A stretch of DNA of 64,000 bases from Nymphaea colorata (Eukaryota; Streptophyta; Magnoliopsida; Nymphaeales; Nymphaeaceae): NCBI RefSeq assembly GCF_008831285.2, contig NC_045146.1, forward strand, positions 24,569,703 to 24,633,702, given 5' to 3'. The notes under the pieces were generated by a model. The model was given only the letters and a program-made list of their open reading frames with translations, made no database searches and was not told the origin of the DNA. Both the position numbers and the translations under genes were made by a program. Below are positions 1 to 13,487 of this stretch, one piece after another (the first letter of the stretch is position 1; each line of letters opens with the position of its first letter).

Positions 1-1047
1 AACCCCCTTGTTTTGAAATGGTGATTGTTGTGTTTAGTCTGGATGTGATATGCTCTATATTAGTGCACGTATTATCGATTTTGTTTTGGTGCCATTAAAT
101 TAAGATTTAAAATGGTTGAATTATTCTGTTTGGGAAACCGAGCCTGAGGGCGGTTTCTGAGAGGGGTATTAGACAAGGTCTAGTAAGGAGAAACCCTCAC
201 TTTTGAAATTCGAAGGCGAAACGTGGGCTTTGTGCGATGGTTTATGCGAGTGCGAGCTTTCTGTTTTACCCAGTGTTTGGTTTCGTCCCGGGAGGTAGTG
301 GTCACACTCCTCTGGCTGTACTGGAGGGCCCACAGGGTATTGGGCGGCACAAGGGCTCGGGATTCTGTTCTGTTTCTGTTTGGGAGCGAGACTCCTGGTC
401 TCTCCACCCGGGTTCCTAGAGAGACCATGCTGCTGCAGCGGCGATCTGGGATATCTCAGGAGGCTTCACTTCAGGTGCCCTCGATCCGTTGGATCGCCTG
501 GTGAAGAGATGTTCTGTTCTGCCCGTGAGTGCCCACGGGGATTTCTGTTGCTCGGCACGATGACCATGACATTGTCAGAGAACCACGGTTGGAAGCCTAC
601 GAAAATTTGGAGGTTGTGCACACCTCATTCTGTCTTTGGTGATATGATATGTGTTAAGTTTTAGAAAACTTATGGATTGTAGTTTATAAGGCCTTTTTGG
701 AATCGTTATACGAAATTAAACATTATTTTGGGCCATGTTTCATTCATGGCTGGATTTTCTCATACTCAGAGGAATTCTGACCTTTCTTTCTATCTCTACA
801 GGTAGTCCTTGATAGATTTTGGCTTTGGAGTGACGACCTTGGTCTTGTGATGGACGGGCATTGGCATTCTGGACACTGCGTCGGTTTTGGGGACTTGTGT
901 TTATTTTGGTTGTTTGGGTCCATTTGTTTTATTTTAATACGGTGCATTTGTTTATGTTTTGGTCATGACTCAGTGTTGCTTCCGCTATGATTTATGTTAA
1001 TAATAAAAAAAAAAAAAAAAATTGTTGTCAAAAATTGGGTCGTGACA
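1..1047 (+). mobile_element. Probable LTR retrotransposon end (partial or solo LTR)
   Basis: The block has no convincing coding frame. It carries an A-run at about 1005-1021 and ends in GGGTCGTGACA (1037-1047), a terminus I associate with LTRs of plant Ty3/gypsy elements, where the LTR closes with CA. The left end is outside the window. No primer-binding site, polypurine tract or gag-pol frame follows in the next kilobases, so a solo or truncated LTR fits better than a full element. The call rests on the terminal motif and on composition only; it could instead be the 3' region of a gene lying to the left. Confidence 0.35.
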
Positions 1048-4000
1048 GTATTTCTGGTTGGTAGTCTCTCTTTCAAGAGGACTCGTGACTTTGTTAAGTT
1101 TCTTTGCCTCGCAATTGAGTTATCGACCCCAAAACTATACATACTAGGAGAATCAGTACTGTGTTCCTTCTGTAACAATACAGGCTTCATAGCGTTTAGG
1201 TATGGTACTGCTTCTCCCATTTGTTTACATAGCAGGACTCCGGTACTCGTTCCCACTGTAATAGTGCAGTCTACTTATACTGGTTCAGTCACTTGTTTAT
1301 GTATTTCTAAGGAACCCTGCTTTTCTCCATGCATTTGGGACTGAAAGAACCAGAAGCAGCTACCAAATGGCTTACGTCCATGGCAACCTACACGGGTTGC
1401 TATCAGTTTCTGAGCTCACGCGGTCTCCGTTCTTCCTGTGAAGAATCGGTGTTGTATTGCTGCCGGACCTGCTTCGGCCTGTTTTTCAGGCGTGCACACT
1501 CAATATCCAGGCGGTCATCTTTCTTCACAGATCTACTACTTGCGTCTGTTTTGTTTAAGCATCGTTGTTACATGTGGAGGCACAAGCTCATTTCTTGCAG
1601 ATCTGAATAATCGGTCGAACCATATTCTTACATTGAATCTGCCGATCAGATTAGATGGTGCAATTAATCATTAACGGGCAATGTGAAACGGATGATAACC
1701 ATTCGTATCCTTGTCAATATATCATCATAAATATACTGGCAAAGGTTATCATGACATACGTGTGTTCCCTATTCTGAGATGTGGAAAAGCACCTGGTGAC
1801 CTAGGTGTCCTGACCGCAACTTGCTGCTAACTATTCTCCATCATAAATACACTCGTGTAAAGCACCTGGCGAGCTTATCAATCTTTGATGCTAACTATTC
1901 TCAAGGCATGATGTACAGCTTATGGAAAAGTTCACCACTGCTGCTCACACTTAGGTGGCTATTCATCGTCAAAGTGGGTGATGCAGATTTTTCATCTCAG
2001 TAAATATGTGGTTTGGCAACTTATTTGTGGGCAGACTTGTGAGATTATCAATAGATTGCTCCAATTCTGGTTCTGATTGGTTTATCTTCTCCACCAACCT
2101 TATATGCTGCTTCCAGTTGGCGCGTCACAAGTGTGAAGGACTCCAAAGGGAGTACCTGTAACTCGTATTTCACAAGCATTCGCTGATGGGTATCTCCATG
2201 ACCAGTAAACTGTGGGTGACTTCACCAGGAAAGCATCTTAATAAGATCTGCCCGGTAACCTGAATGTACCCGTACCCCCATTCATTGCTTATATGGAATA
2301 TACCACCAATGCGTGGGCCTATAGAGATGGCCTAAATTTATTTAAGTAGAACTTTATACACATCTCATTCGCATAGATTCATATCCATTGTTATTGCTTC
2401 CTACTCACTTTGCCTTCACACAAATGTTTCAAGAATTTGAAATGTCTGCAGATTCTTGATTCTAATTCCCGTAGTGCTCCCCTTTTAGGGTTGCCGCTGG
2501 ATCAGATGGCGATCAATTGAAAGAATAAAAAGCTCAACTGTGCAAAAGTATATGCAGGGTCACACCTAACCTGCTTAATGCTCTATATTTCGGGGAGCAA
2601 CGGTGAGATGTCAGTTTAAATTTGAAAGTAATTAAGAATTTCAGTCTGATCGTGGTAGATTCCACAAGCAGACGCATCTAACTATTAGCAATGCTGAATG
2701 CTGTATTGAAACTTCATCACGAACCTGAAGAAGGTTATTATTGCAGATGCACCATAGGAAAACTTCCACGTCATCCGTATCCAGGAAAAATTATGAGGGC
2801 ATCCGCATTCTTTTACAGAAAATGAACTCAATGTTTGTAGAGGCAATCAGAAATCCAGTAATTATTTTGATGCCAAGATAATCAAGCTTCTTTCACAAAC
2901 CTGAATTTCCAAAATGAATCATGTCAAGTTCTGAATGCAGAAATCAAGAACTGATTGCAAGAACCAAATTACAATGGACACTGCTGATACTATTGAAAGC
3001 AGATGACTGTTGAGGACTAAGAGCAACAGGTGGAAGCGATCCAGAGAAGGGTATTGATGATCGCCAAGCCAGAAGCTGGATAGTCAAGTGAAACGAAAAA
3101 TACCATGTCAATATATAGCAATCTTAGTTCTAACCTTATGGAGATTTCTCTGCACTGAGAAAGAAGAGATTGGTTGTGACTATTGAAGTTACCACTCAGT
3201 ATTGGACACAGTATGAAATATAAGGTTTTGCTGCCATTGTTACTCCCATTCTTGTCTACTACTCGGTTGCATTATTTACTCGTTGAATGATTCCTTACAA
3301 ATATGTACATGTCTTATTCTTTTCCAAAAAGTCTCATGATCTCTAGTTCCTTTCTCCGAAGTCTTGAGCGTATCTGGACACGGGTTTCCCTCTGGACCTA
3401 AATTGTGATTCAGATCCTCGATGGTTCGTATGTGACAGGTACGCAACATTTGTGAATCGTGTGGGTTGGGCAAGAATTTACATGTGATCACAGGTAGAAA
3501 CAGGTTTTACCTGTCTAGTTGAGCGGATGAAGGCTGTCAATAATTGATTCATTTATTACATGCATGTCATCCGCTGCATATGCTCTGCAACTGTACGAAC
3601 TTTGGATTCTCATGTTCAATACATGATCTACTGAGAGAATAACCAGAACTTCCAGTTTAGAGCATTCATTTCTTCATAAGCAAATTAAATCCCGTGTATG
3701 GCAGGTGTGAGAGGGAACCTCCCTGCTACGAAGCAATAAATCTCAAAGAAGTTATGTAGTTATGAACATATTATTTCTTGAAATTAAACAGCAAAAGACA
3801 AGCTCTTGAATGGAAAACTTTCTCCATAAATTTTCTTTTATATTCTTAAGGACAAAAGAACTCGAAAACCCATATAACCTTTTCAAGCAACTGGTTGCGT
3901 GGAAGCGCTCAACTTTTTATGAGTGGAAGATTGTTGTAAACTGTATATGAGTGGAAGGTTGGCGATCATCGGAATGTTATCGGATTCCTGTAACTCAAAC

Positions 4001-7000
4001 CGCGTTTTTTCTTCTTTTTTCTTGAAAAGATAGGCCCACCACGTAAAACTGCATAATTCCCTGCGCTTTCCATGGCTAACTAGTAGGGTTGGAGGCAGGT
4101 TCTGATGCGGGGGAAGATCAATCAATAGAATTTACTTTAGAATGACATCCACTATCAGAAAAGAAAAGAAAAAAAATCCTTAAAGCAGATCAGAGAAAAC
4201 CAAAACCATGTTTGGTCACTGTGTTGAGTCGACAATCTCATCAATATAGGTTTCCTATTGTTTTATTATTTTGATGTTTACAACAAATTTAAAATACGAC
4301 CATGATTTTTTAAATACATAAAAAGTAAAAGTGGGCGACACGAGCCGCTTTTTACAACGTTTGTTGGTTTAAGTAGCTAGCAAGCAACCAAGAGAGGGAA
4401 GGAAAGAAAAAAGAAGGGAAAAGGACGCCTGTTTTTTTTGGGGAGTCGTCATTTGTTATCACTTTGACTCACCTTTGACTATCAAAAGATGAACTGTTTC
4501 TTACGCCTTCAATAATAAACCGTATGTAACTTCTACTCCATCTGCCACCCTTTCTTTTGCAGTAATAAAAATATTAGTGATGATAAAAATACACAGCGAG
4601 TTCAGATGGATTGGAGAATCTTGTAAGTTCAATGGATGCCAAACCCTTTTCCAGTGGGTCCTTTTCAATCAATTAATTCCTATCCAAACTTACATTGTCT
4701 GAATAAGCGTAAGTTTGATGGATCCTTTTGGTGCCTTATTTGAACAAGGTTAAACAAATGTAACCTCTGAGAATAAGTTTCCAAATGAAGTGCCAATGAG
4801 ATATTAAACATAAAAGTAGCCACCGACGCACAAGTTGAAGCATGGTGGAAGCAGCATCTCGAGGCACTTAAATTTTGAGGCACTTAAAGTGGATCTCTTA
4901 TACCGAATAAACATGAAAGGTTGGGTAGGAGCTTGGACTTGATGATGGTAGGTTTCCCACATTCACCAAAAGTGTAAAAGTAAAAAATTTTGATCTTCGG
5001 TGGAATCCAAGATGGGGTGCAATTTGTTGTTGGGGCCCAATCTGATCCAAATCCAACTCCCCATGTATTCAGCCCCGATAACTTGGTCAAAGACAGGCAT
5101 GTGCAAAGCTAAGATAAAGCTGTCTTGAACTGTAAAAAGAAAAGAGTAAAACTTGGATTAGTCCATTCCACATGAGATCAGAAGGCATCGAAACGGATGG
5201 GTTCAAACTTATTTGGATCTTCAAAGATCCAAACCTGTTCTTGGTTCTGTTTGTGTACTGTTTGCGTGGAAAAGGAAAATGAGGCGCTCTCATTGTTTTT
5301 GCTGGGGGTTTGCTTGTGCCCCAACAGTGCTTCCAATGGTTAAATTTTTCAAGAACAATTATTCCCTACAAAACTGGCGAGCTATTTATTTATATATTGA
5401 TTTGTTTTATAATAATTGTTCGATATTTTTGCACAGATAATATGCTAAAGAAGAGGCATCATGCAACAAGATAAAAGTGGGAGAGGGCTCTTCCTTTTTT
5501 ACTCGAAACAGCGAAACATAAAGCCACAGCCTTGTCAGTAAGCAAATGTCTAACAAAACAAAAAGCCAGTGCTCTGATATCGACTACCAAAAAGAAAGTT
5601 ACTTCTAGCGAAGAAATATTGAATCTGTCATCCCCAAAATTGCTTGATCCAATTATAGTTGAAGACAAAAAGTTCAATGCTTGGGTTGCAAATCTTGATA
5701 TAAAGCCAGTAGGATCTGCCAAAACTCACTTGTTTAAGGACAAAGGGAAAAAGAAAACGAGAAATCGACCTATGAAGAGGCCATATAATAGTACGAATAT
5801 GCCAACGTCGCTAAACAACTTTTTTTTTTTTTTTTTAATCTCATGATGTTCCATTCTTTTGTTTAAAAAAAAAATTACATGTATTTATAATTCTATAAGA
5901 ATTAGGTTAGAGACGCTTGTCATCTTCATTCTTATTGTAAGAAAAATAAATCTTGTAGAAATGAATCGGTTTTTATTTTACTCACTGCAGGTTTAACTCC
6001 AAGTAAATCTCACATTAAAACTGCAGAATTTGAGTATAAGAAGGACCTCTTAGTGTGGTCCAAGCCTCCAAGGCACACAAAATAAGCTTTCCGGGGTGAG
6101 CACAAGATTAACAATCTATTTACTTGAAAAAGACCCAAAATGGTCCACCGCCTCCTTCCCTCCCCCGAAAACAATTCCCTCTACCTCTGAGTTATGGGAT
6201 GCATCGGGGCCTGAGTGAGGTACAACCATTCAACTTGATTGTCACGATCCTAGCTTTTACAGTCTAGGAAAGTAGTATTCATGGCAATCGACCAATTGAT
6301 ACGCCTTCTATGCACGTGCCTGCCGACTACCTGCGTTTGTTTCAATTTCATTCCTGTTCTAATAAAAGTTTCATTAATTGTGGTTTTATATTTTAGGGTT
6401 GTGAACATAGAACCTAATTTTATTAGACCAAACAGTTCAATCTCCTAAACTTAACATATAATTTTTCTCTTAAATTTTGGAAAAAGTAAAAGGAGAAGCA
6501 AAGTTAAGGTTCTAGCTGAAGGACAGAAGGGACAGTCTAGTCAAAGAAGTAAAACTCATTACATAGAACACTTTCCAGCCTCAAAGTCACGGGCGGGCGA
6601 TACCCCACGAACACGCAGAAATTAAAAGAGAAAGGCATGAATGATTAAGAACTTTTCTTTCTAATAAAGATGGAGACGAAGGGCCACCACTTGTATCAAT
6701 TATTATCATCAAGCATGCTTCAATGAACAATAAGAAACTCACTCTTGCTCCAAATGGAAAATTTCTTATTTCCACTGTTTAATATTAGATTCACATCTGG
6801 TTCAAAGTCTCATAACTAAGCATGCGTCGTTTGCCACAGTGTTGAATTTTTGAACTACTTTTAAGTCGAACATGGATTGAGGTCATCGAGCTTCATGCAA
6901 CCGGAGTTTAGGGGCTAATTTTATTATGCTTTTTAAATTTTTTGTTTTTCTTTGTAATTTTAGTAGTATCGAGGAATGATATGCATAGGTGGTTGGTATG

Positions 7001-8300
7001 ATCGTCGCATTGACGATACATCTTTTAAATTGTAAATGATGGTATGCGCAATACTTAAATTGAATGGTGTACCATAAAACCATCCCGACCAAAAAAATCC
7101 TACTTAGGCTTAAACCAGGCAGGCAGGCCTACTAGGTGAGGCCCATTCACAATGCGGACCAACATACTCCGTTCCGTTGGACACGGCACAGGAAGTTGCA
7201 GATTGGAGCACAAATGGTGGAGGAAGTTTTTTTTTGCTTTTTCTTGGCTTTGAAATGAAGAGAGAGAGAGAGAGAGAGTCTCATCAATTATGCTTCTAAC
7301 ATGGAGCAGCTGCAGTTGCTACTGCCAACAAGAAATGATGCAGATTTATTACTGGGCCGAGCAAATCAGGATCGTTGGAGGTGCCAGGTGGCAATCATCC
7401 GCTGCATGGACCGGTCTCCTTTGGCTCTCCCTCCCTGATATAAATGAAACCATGTAGTGATGTTGCGGGTAGAAAAAGCATCTGGTAAAAATTTTCGTTG
7501 CTTGGCTTTTCTTCATTAAATTAAATGTTTAAGCATTTAGTTCATCCGCTACTCCGCACTTCCGTTTGCGTGTTTCCGGGTTTTTTATTCTGTTTGCAAA
7601 ATTTACATCAATATCTGAACAAATTTGTGTGAGAAATTACTTATATTTCGACATGAATGCGATGTATCAGAATTGTCATCCCAAGTCAAATTTTTTGGAT
7701 GGCATGCAATAAAGTTGCGGTTTTAATGACTGGATTCCGATACGACATGACTTTCTGTTCACATGAATTAAAATCCAAATATTTTATCCAATTCTGGATT
7801 TGGGTAGAAGATGGGCTTCTGAACTTGATGGCAGAAAAGTTGATGGCAGCACTTGAACGAAATGAAGTAAAATTGATTGGGATATGAATGAAGGCGGCAC
7901 TATTTTATAGCAAAAATAACATTGAGATTAATTGATTCAAAGAATCTTTGAACAAAATCTATCAGCATAGTAGCAAAGCAATAAAGTTGTCCTGTGGGCT
8001 TTCTAAAAATAACCAAGGGATTCGAATTTCTACATCTAAAAGCTTTCTTGGTGGTAAAGTTGGCCCATGTTTAAACATGCTTTCCAAGAAAGGGATACAA
8101 ATCTATCTTCTTATCATCGATGATGCTGGCAATTTTTTTTATTAACTGCTTGGGGTCGGCTCTCTTCATTAAAGCATTTATATCAATAACTTAAAGATGT
8201 TGTGTCTTACTGTCCTTCACTTTACTCACAAGTTTTTTTCTCCGAAGCCGATTCAGTCTCTCGATGAGACCGATCCCTTGGGAGAAAACCGATCCTATTG
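1048..8300. other. Gene-poor spacer, no recognised gene
   Basis: Seven kilobases of AT-rich DNA with only short frames, none matching a family I know. It contains a (GA)n microsatellite at about 7259-7278 and several poly-A/T runs (for example 5820-5837). A 104-codon frame at 5532-5846 (+) is lysine-rich but has a long antisense frame against it and no recognisable domain. Relics of old transposons are likely but cannot be named. Confidence 0.5.
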
Positions 8301-8461
8301 GCCCTCACCGAAACGATTCGGCCGATTCCATTTCCCGGACCGACCAGCATCAAATAATACCTGATTTATTTCTTAGATCCGAAGACGCCTAAGAATTATT
8401 TAACATTTTTACGAAGCGAAGCGAGCGAGGGAGGGAAAATGGTCTTCCGTGAAACTAGGGC

Positions 8462-8588
8462 TTGACTGTGGGGTCCACACTCGCAGCCAACTTTACTCTT
8501 CACCCCCAAAATTTCACACTGCTGCTGCTCTCTCACACTCTCCTGTATAAATCCTCTGCTTCTGCTCCCACTTCCGCCACCGCCGGCC
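8462..8588 (+). promoter_or_regulatory. Subtilase core promoter candidates (TCP-type site, TATA box)
   Basis: GTGGGGTCCAC at 8468-8478 contains, on the minus strand, GTGGACCC, which fits the class II TCP consensus GTGGNCCC. A TATA box (TATAAAT, 8546-8552) lies only 37-43 bases before the ATG at 8589, so if it is used the 5' leader would be about ten bases. Upstream TSSs within the CT-rich stretch 8500-8540 are an alternative. Confidence 0.4.
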
Positions 8589-10871
8589 ATGTCCCCTCTC
8601 CCGCTTCTCCTCGCCCTCTTCCTCTGTATCGCCGGCGCTTTAGCTTCCGGTGCCGGCCGGAAAACCTTCATCTTCGTGGTAGACCACGAGTCCAAGCCCT
8701 CCGTTTTCCCGACTCATAGCCTCTGGTATGCCTCCGCAGTCTCCGACCCTACCCGCCTCCTCCATGTCTATGACACCGTCGTTCACGGTTTCTCAGCTTC
8801 CGTTTCTGACGAGGAGGCGGCCGCTTTGAGGGACCACCCCTCCGTGCTGGCTTCCTTTGAGGACCAGCCTCGGAGCCTCCACACCACCCGATCGCCGCAG
8901 TTTCTCGGCCTGCGCAACCAGCACGGCCTGTGGTCCGAGTCCGACTATGGCTCCGATGTGATAATAGGAGTGCTCGACACCGGGATCTGGCCGGAGCGCC
9001 GCTCTTTCTCCGACTTCAATCTTGGTCCGGTGCCGGCTCGGTGGCGCGGCGCGTGCGAGGAGGGCCAGGGCTTTACGGCGGCGAACTGCAACCGGAAGGT
9101 CATCGGTGCGCGGTTCTTCTCCAAGGGGTACGAGGCCACCGCTGGAACACTCAACCAGACTGCGGAGTTCCGGTCCCCCAGAGACTCCGATGGTCATGGT
9201 TCGCATACGGCGTCGACTGCGGCAGGACGCTATGTTTTTCAGGCTAATATGTCCGGCTATGCGTCCGGAGTCGCCAAGGGCGTTGCCCCTAAGTCTCGCC
9301 TGGCCGTCTATAAGGTCTGCTGGAAGTCGGGGTGCTTCGACTCTGATATCCTCGCGGCGTTCGATCGAGCTGTTGCCGACGGAGTTGATGTGATATCCGT
9401 TTCCATTGGTGGCGGCTCTGTTCCTTACTACCTCGACTGCATCGCCCTCGGCTCGTTCGCGGCCGCTTCCAAGGGCGTCTTTGTCGCCTCCTCCGCCGGG
9501 AATGAAGGTCCGACCGGAATGTCGGTCACGAACCTCGCCCCTTGGATCACCACCGTCGGGGCCGGGACGATCGATCGGAACTTCCCCGCTGAGGTCAAGC
9601 TCGGGGACGGTCGGACGTTCTCCGGTGTGTCGCTGTACTCGGGCAAGCCCCTGTCCGGGAGCATGTACCCTGTCGTCTACCCGGGCAGCAATGGCGGCCT
9701 CTCTGCGTCGCTCTGTATGGAAGATTCCCTCGATCCCAATGCCGTGCGTGGAAAGATCGTGCTGTGCGACCGGGGAAACAATCCTCGCGTGGCGAAGGGT
9801 CTTGTCGTCAAGAAGGCCGGGGGCGTCGGAATGATACTCGCCAACGGGATTGCCAACGGCGAGGGCCTCGTCGGAGACGCCCACGTCCTTCCGGCGTGCA
9901 CGGTGGGGTCACAGGAGGGAGACGCCATCAAGTCTTACGTCGCGTCGACTCCCAACCCCACCGCCACGCTCTCCTTCGGCGGGACGATTCTCGGGGTGAA
10001 GCCCGCGCCGGTCGTCGCCTCCTTCTCCGCCCGCGGCCCCAACGGGCAGACGCCCGAGATCCTCAAGCCGGATCTCATCGCTCCGGGCGTCAACATCCTC
10101 GCCGCCTGGTCCGACGCCATCGGTCCCACCGGCCTCTCGGGCGACGACCGCCGGACGGAGTTCAACATCCTCTCGGGCACCTCCATGGCCTGCCCGCACG
10201 TCGCGGGGGCAGCCGCGCTGCTGAAGGGCCTGCACCCGAACTGGAGCCCCGCCGCGATCCGATCCGCTCTGATGACCACGGCTCGTATCCAGAACAACCG
10301 GCTCCAGTCCCTCACCGACGAGTCGGGGAGGAAGGCCTCGACGCCATACGATTTCGGAGCGGGCCACGTGGACCTCTCCAGGGCGTTGGATCCCGGGCTG
10401 GTCTACGACATCGGGACCCAGGACTACGTGGGCTTCCTCTGCTCCATCGGGTACGGACCCAGGACGATCCAGGTGATCACCAAGACCCCAGTGAGCTGCC
10501 CCGCCCGGCAGCACCAGCCGGAGGACCTCAACTACCCGTCCTTCGCCGCGGTGCTCGACGTCTCCCGCTCTCCCTCCGCCACCAAGACCTTCGTCCGCAC
10601 CGTCACCAACGTCGGCCCCGCGACGTCTGTCTACTCCGCGAGGGTCAGTCTCTCGGACAACGGCAAGGGCGTCACCGTCTCCGTCCAGCCGGCGAAGCTC
10701 GCGTTCACGGCCGTCAACCAGAAGCTGAGTTACACCGTCTTGGTGACAGCGAACCGCCCGAACCTCTCCCCGGGCGAGTCGGACACGGTCTTCGGCTACG
10801 TGACGTGGTCGGACGGCGGGGTGCACGTCGTCCGGAGCCCCATCGTCGTGTCCAGGATGCAGCCCTTCTAA
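8589..10871 (+). CDS. Subtilisin-like serine protease, SBT1.6-like
   Basis: Encodes 760 residues in one exon, the usual length for plant subtilases, many of which lack introns. Order of parts: hydrophobic signal peptide (about 1-20); inhibitor I9 prodomain (about 25-98) ending in LHTTRSPQFLGL; S8 catalytic domain with Asp130 (VLDTG), His203 (DGHGSH), oxyanion Asn305 (SAGNEG) and Ser532 (GTSMACPHVAG); a PA domain inserted at about 340-465; and a C-terminal Fn3-like domain from about LNYPSF (647) to the end. All catalytic residues are present. Sequence runs such as WSESDYGSDVIIG and CSIGYGPRTIQVI match Arabidopsis SBT1.6 closely from memory, so orthology to SBT1.6 is likely. It is expected to be secreted, to remove its own prodomain and to act in the apoplast. 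Substrates cannot be inferred. Codon use is very GC-rich, unlike every other gene here, which produces long meaningless frames on both strands. Confidence 0.97.
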   Translation: MSPLPLLLALFLCIAGALASGAGRKTFIFVVDHESKPSVFPTHSLWYASAVSDPTRLLHVYDTVVHGFSASVSDEEAAALRDHPSVLASFEDQPRSLHTTRSPQFLGLRNQHGLWSESDYGSDVIIGVLDTGIWPERRSFSDFNLGPVPARWRGACEEGQGFTAANCNRKVIGARFFSKGYEATAGTLNQTAEFRSPRDSDGHGSHTASTAAGRYVFQANMSGYASGVAKGVAPKSRLAVYKVCWKSGCFDSDILAAFDRAVADGVDVISVSIGGGSVPYYLDCIALGSFAAASKGVFVASSAGNEGPTGMSVTNLAPWITTVGAGTIDRNFPAEVKLGDGRTFSGVSLYSGKPLSGSMYPVVYPGSNGGLSASLCMEDSLDPNAVRGKIVLCDRGNNPRVAKGLVVKKAGGVGMILANGIANGEGLVGDAHVLPACTVGSQEGDAIKSYVASTPNPTATLSFGGTILGVKPAPVVASFSARGPNGQTPEILKPDLIAPGVNILAAWSDAIGPTGLSGDDRRTEFNILSGTSMACPHVAGAAALLKGLHPNWSPAAIRSALMTTARIQNNRLQSLTDESGRKASTPYDFGAGHVDLSRALDPGLVYDIGTQDYVGFLCSIGYGPRTIQVITKTPVSCPARQHQPEDLNYPSFAAVLDVSRSPSATKTFVRTVTNVGPATSVYSARVSLSDNGKGVTVSVQPAKLAFTAVNQKLSYTVLVTANRPNLSPGESDTVFGYVTWSDGGVHVVRSPIVVSRMQPF

Positions 10872-13487
10872 AACTAACGCCCCTAGGCTTGCGTGTAGGG
10901 AAGGAACGGAACGCGCGTGTGCTGCTGGTGCGTGCTCGACCCAGTTAGTAGTAAGTACCATTTCGTTGGTAGCAGACACTAACTGACGGAGGGAGGAGGT
11001 GTGGGAGCCCGTGGCTTGACGACAGGGATGGTACCGTGGGGTCCGCGTCCCCTTTCTTCCTTCCGAGAGACAAGGCTTGTGTGTGTGTGTAGGTGTATGC
11101 GTGCTTGCACTGCGTGTAAAATCGTGGTTATAAAAATCTGGTGTGTGTGAAATTGAGAAAAGAGATGTCTTCCCTTTTTTTCTTCTTTGCCTCTTGGAAG
11201 AAGTGTTGTTTTTCTCGAGGGGAGGGGCACACAGGGTGGGTTGGTGCTACTTATCTTCTATCGATAATGGAAAAACTTGTGTACTAAACTGAAAATATAG
11301 GTGTTGAGGAGCGGAAGTCACGAGAATGTAAACCGTCTTACTGTTTTTGTTTTCTTCTCTTTTTGTTTATCGGAACATAGCATGCCTTTTTGGGTTCCAG
11401 ATTGATCAGTGGCTTGAGTTGAATATTTGGGAAGGATGATGCGTCATCGACTAATGATGTTCTACTTTTAGTTAGGGAACGAAGATTACCCTGCCGTCGA
11501 TCGTCTCCAAGACTTACTACTACTCAACTAGGGCGGAACACCGTCTTGTCACGATAATTCTTACGGTGTATAAAGAAAGAGGTGTATATGACAAAAGGTC
11601 TATGTATTTAGTGTCCTAGACTGTGTTTTGTTGTTTCGTGTGGTGGGCAGGCAAGCCTTCCTCCTACCTACGCAGCAGCGTATAGTGAGGTGTCCACAAG
11701 AGAGCTAGCTCATCAATGTTTGATTGATTGATTGATTGATGAGGTTCCCCAATTTGAAGAATAAAAAAAGATGGGCAGCACCGCGACAACTAGATATTTA
11801 GGCGACCCCACCTTTGATTTTTTCAGTCCCCGTTTGGAAAAGCCATGTGAGCTTGTCCTGATTCTTCGTGTTCGTGTTAATTTACCCTTTGTCATGTCAT
11901 GGTCCAACTCCTTTTGATTGAGGGCGTAACGTTCTCGGACGGTGGAGAGAAGACACAAACATGGTCGAGAGTTCGCCAAAAACCACTCCCCGTTTTGAGG
12001 GATGCGACGGGAAGTAAGTAGTGGTGTATTTCAAACACGCCCTAGAAGGGATGGAGAACGGACGAGACACTGCACAGCTGACTTCGGTTTGGTCCACACC
12101 AGCTCCTGAAATCCCTCCGTCAATCTCGTCGGCATCCCACCGACCACGAAACGATTGGTTGGTCCCAGGTGCACTTGAACTGGACTCGATGAGTGAACCC
12201 AGTTCAGGTTCACGAGGATCATGATGCAGACCTTGCCAAACGTTGGCACTTCACGGGCATTTTGCTTGGTTGGTTGGATAGAGAAAAGCTAAAGAAACTC
12301 CATTTAATAATGGGCATGTTTGGATGATGACTCATTAACCATGTTAGAAAAGTTAGCTTGTGCCAACACCAGATTAAAACAGAGGCCATTACTGGACTAA
12401 TCTTTTTCCCTTCCACAACATTGTTTAAGCTAATGCCTTCTCTTTTTTTTCCGGAAAAAAAATATATACACCCAGAAGTCGAAACATCCAGCAAGGCCGA
12501 GATTTTTTTTTTCCTGAAACCTTTATTCCGGGACAAACAAAAAGAAAAATTTACGCATCCATCGCTTTCTTGATCTCGCTTTCGTTCTGCAATGCCGCAA
12601 AAAAGCATGACAAGAACGACGTTCACACATTATTATTTGATACCCAATCCTACTTTTCTTGAGGTTCTTCACTAATTGGGCTCTGTCTGAAAATCTATTG
12701 TAAATTCATTGAAAGCTAGCAACGGACAAGTGCGCAAAATAGTCGTTATCCATAAAAATGATTCTCCTCCGTTTTTCAATTTTGACCATCCACCTTTCAA
12801 GTTTTCCAAATACCCGGCCGTCCTCTCCGTTATGGACCGTTGGCATATTCAATCTTTCTGAGATGCACATGCCTTTTACCTGCTCTAGTTTGACAAATTC
12901 TAGCACGAAATCAAATCCATTGCGAGTTTTATTCTTTTTCCTTACCCTCTGCAATAGCTTGTGAGTTGTGTATATCCATTTTCAGCTATTACGGGTGGGT
13001 GGTATGTTTTCGACTGTAACAGACAAAACAAAACAATGCTTGAGCAAAGATTCAGAATTACCCAGGCTTGGTTTGAGGTTCAAATCTCAAGCCATTAAAA
13101 CCTTGGCCTGGTCTGACACATTAAGTAGTTCATATGTTCTGATTCGAAGTAGTTAGATAGCAGTTAAGAACTTAAGGAAGAATTCAAATCAGCTAACTAC
13201 TGGATGGATGTTGCTGGATGATTAGATATTTAAAAACGGCAACTAAAAGCACTACCCTTTATGAGCATTAGGCAGTGATTGTTCATGGTGATTTTGGTGA
13301 TGGTTCATGGTGCTTTCAGCAATGCGTTTTAAATATTTAGCCATTTGACAACATTGGGCAGTCGGCTTATTTTAATTTTTGGGAACTTAAAAGATTGTTA
13401 GACACATGGATTCATAAAACTGTTTACTTACAATGAATGTGGTTTATGATGCTAAAGAACTGGTCTTAATTAATGTGGTTTTTAACT

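Noticed and set aside
5459..5846. Overlapping frames on both strands (5532-5846 +, 5459-5722 -)
   Set aside because: No recognisable domain, and the plus frame runs into a poly-T tract. Coding cannot be supported, although a gene relic is possible.
8793..10979. Long frames of 356-394 codons overlapping the subtilase on both strands (8793-9884 -, 9764-10948 +, 9909-10979 -)
   Set aside because: Their products are Arg/Gly/Pro-rich shadows of the GC-rich subtilase codons and show no domain. Stop codons are simply rare at this composition.
13071..13100. TTGAGGTTCAAATCTCAA, resembling a tRNA T-arm
   Set aside because: It is a short palindrome with no acceptor, D or anticodon stems at proper distances.
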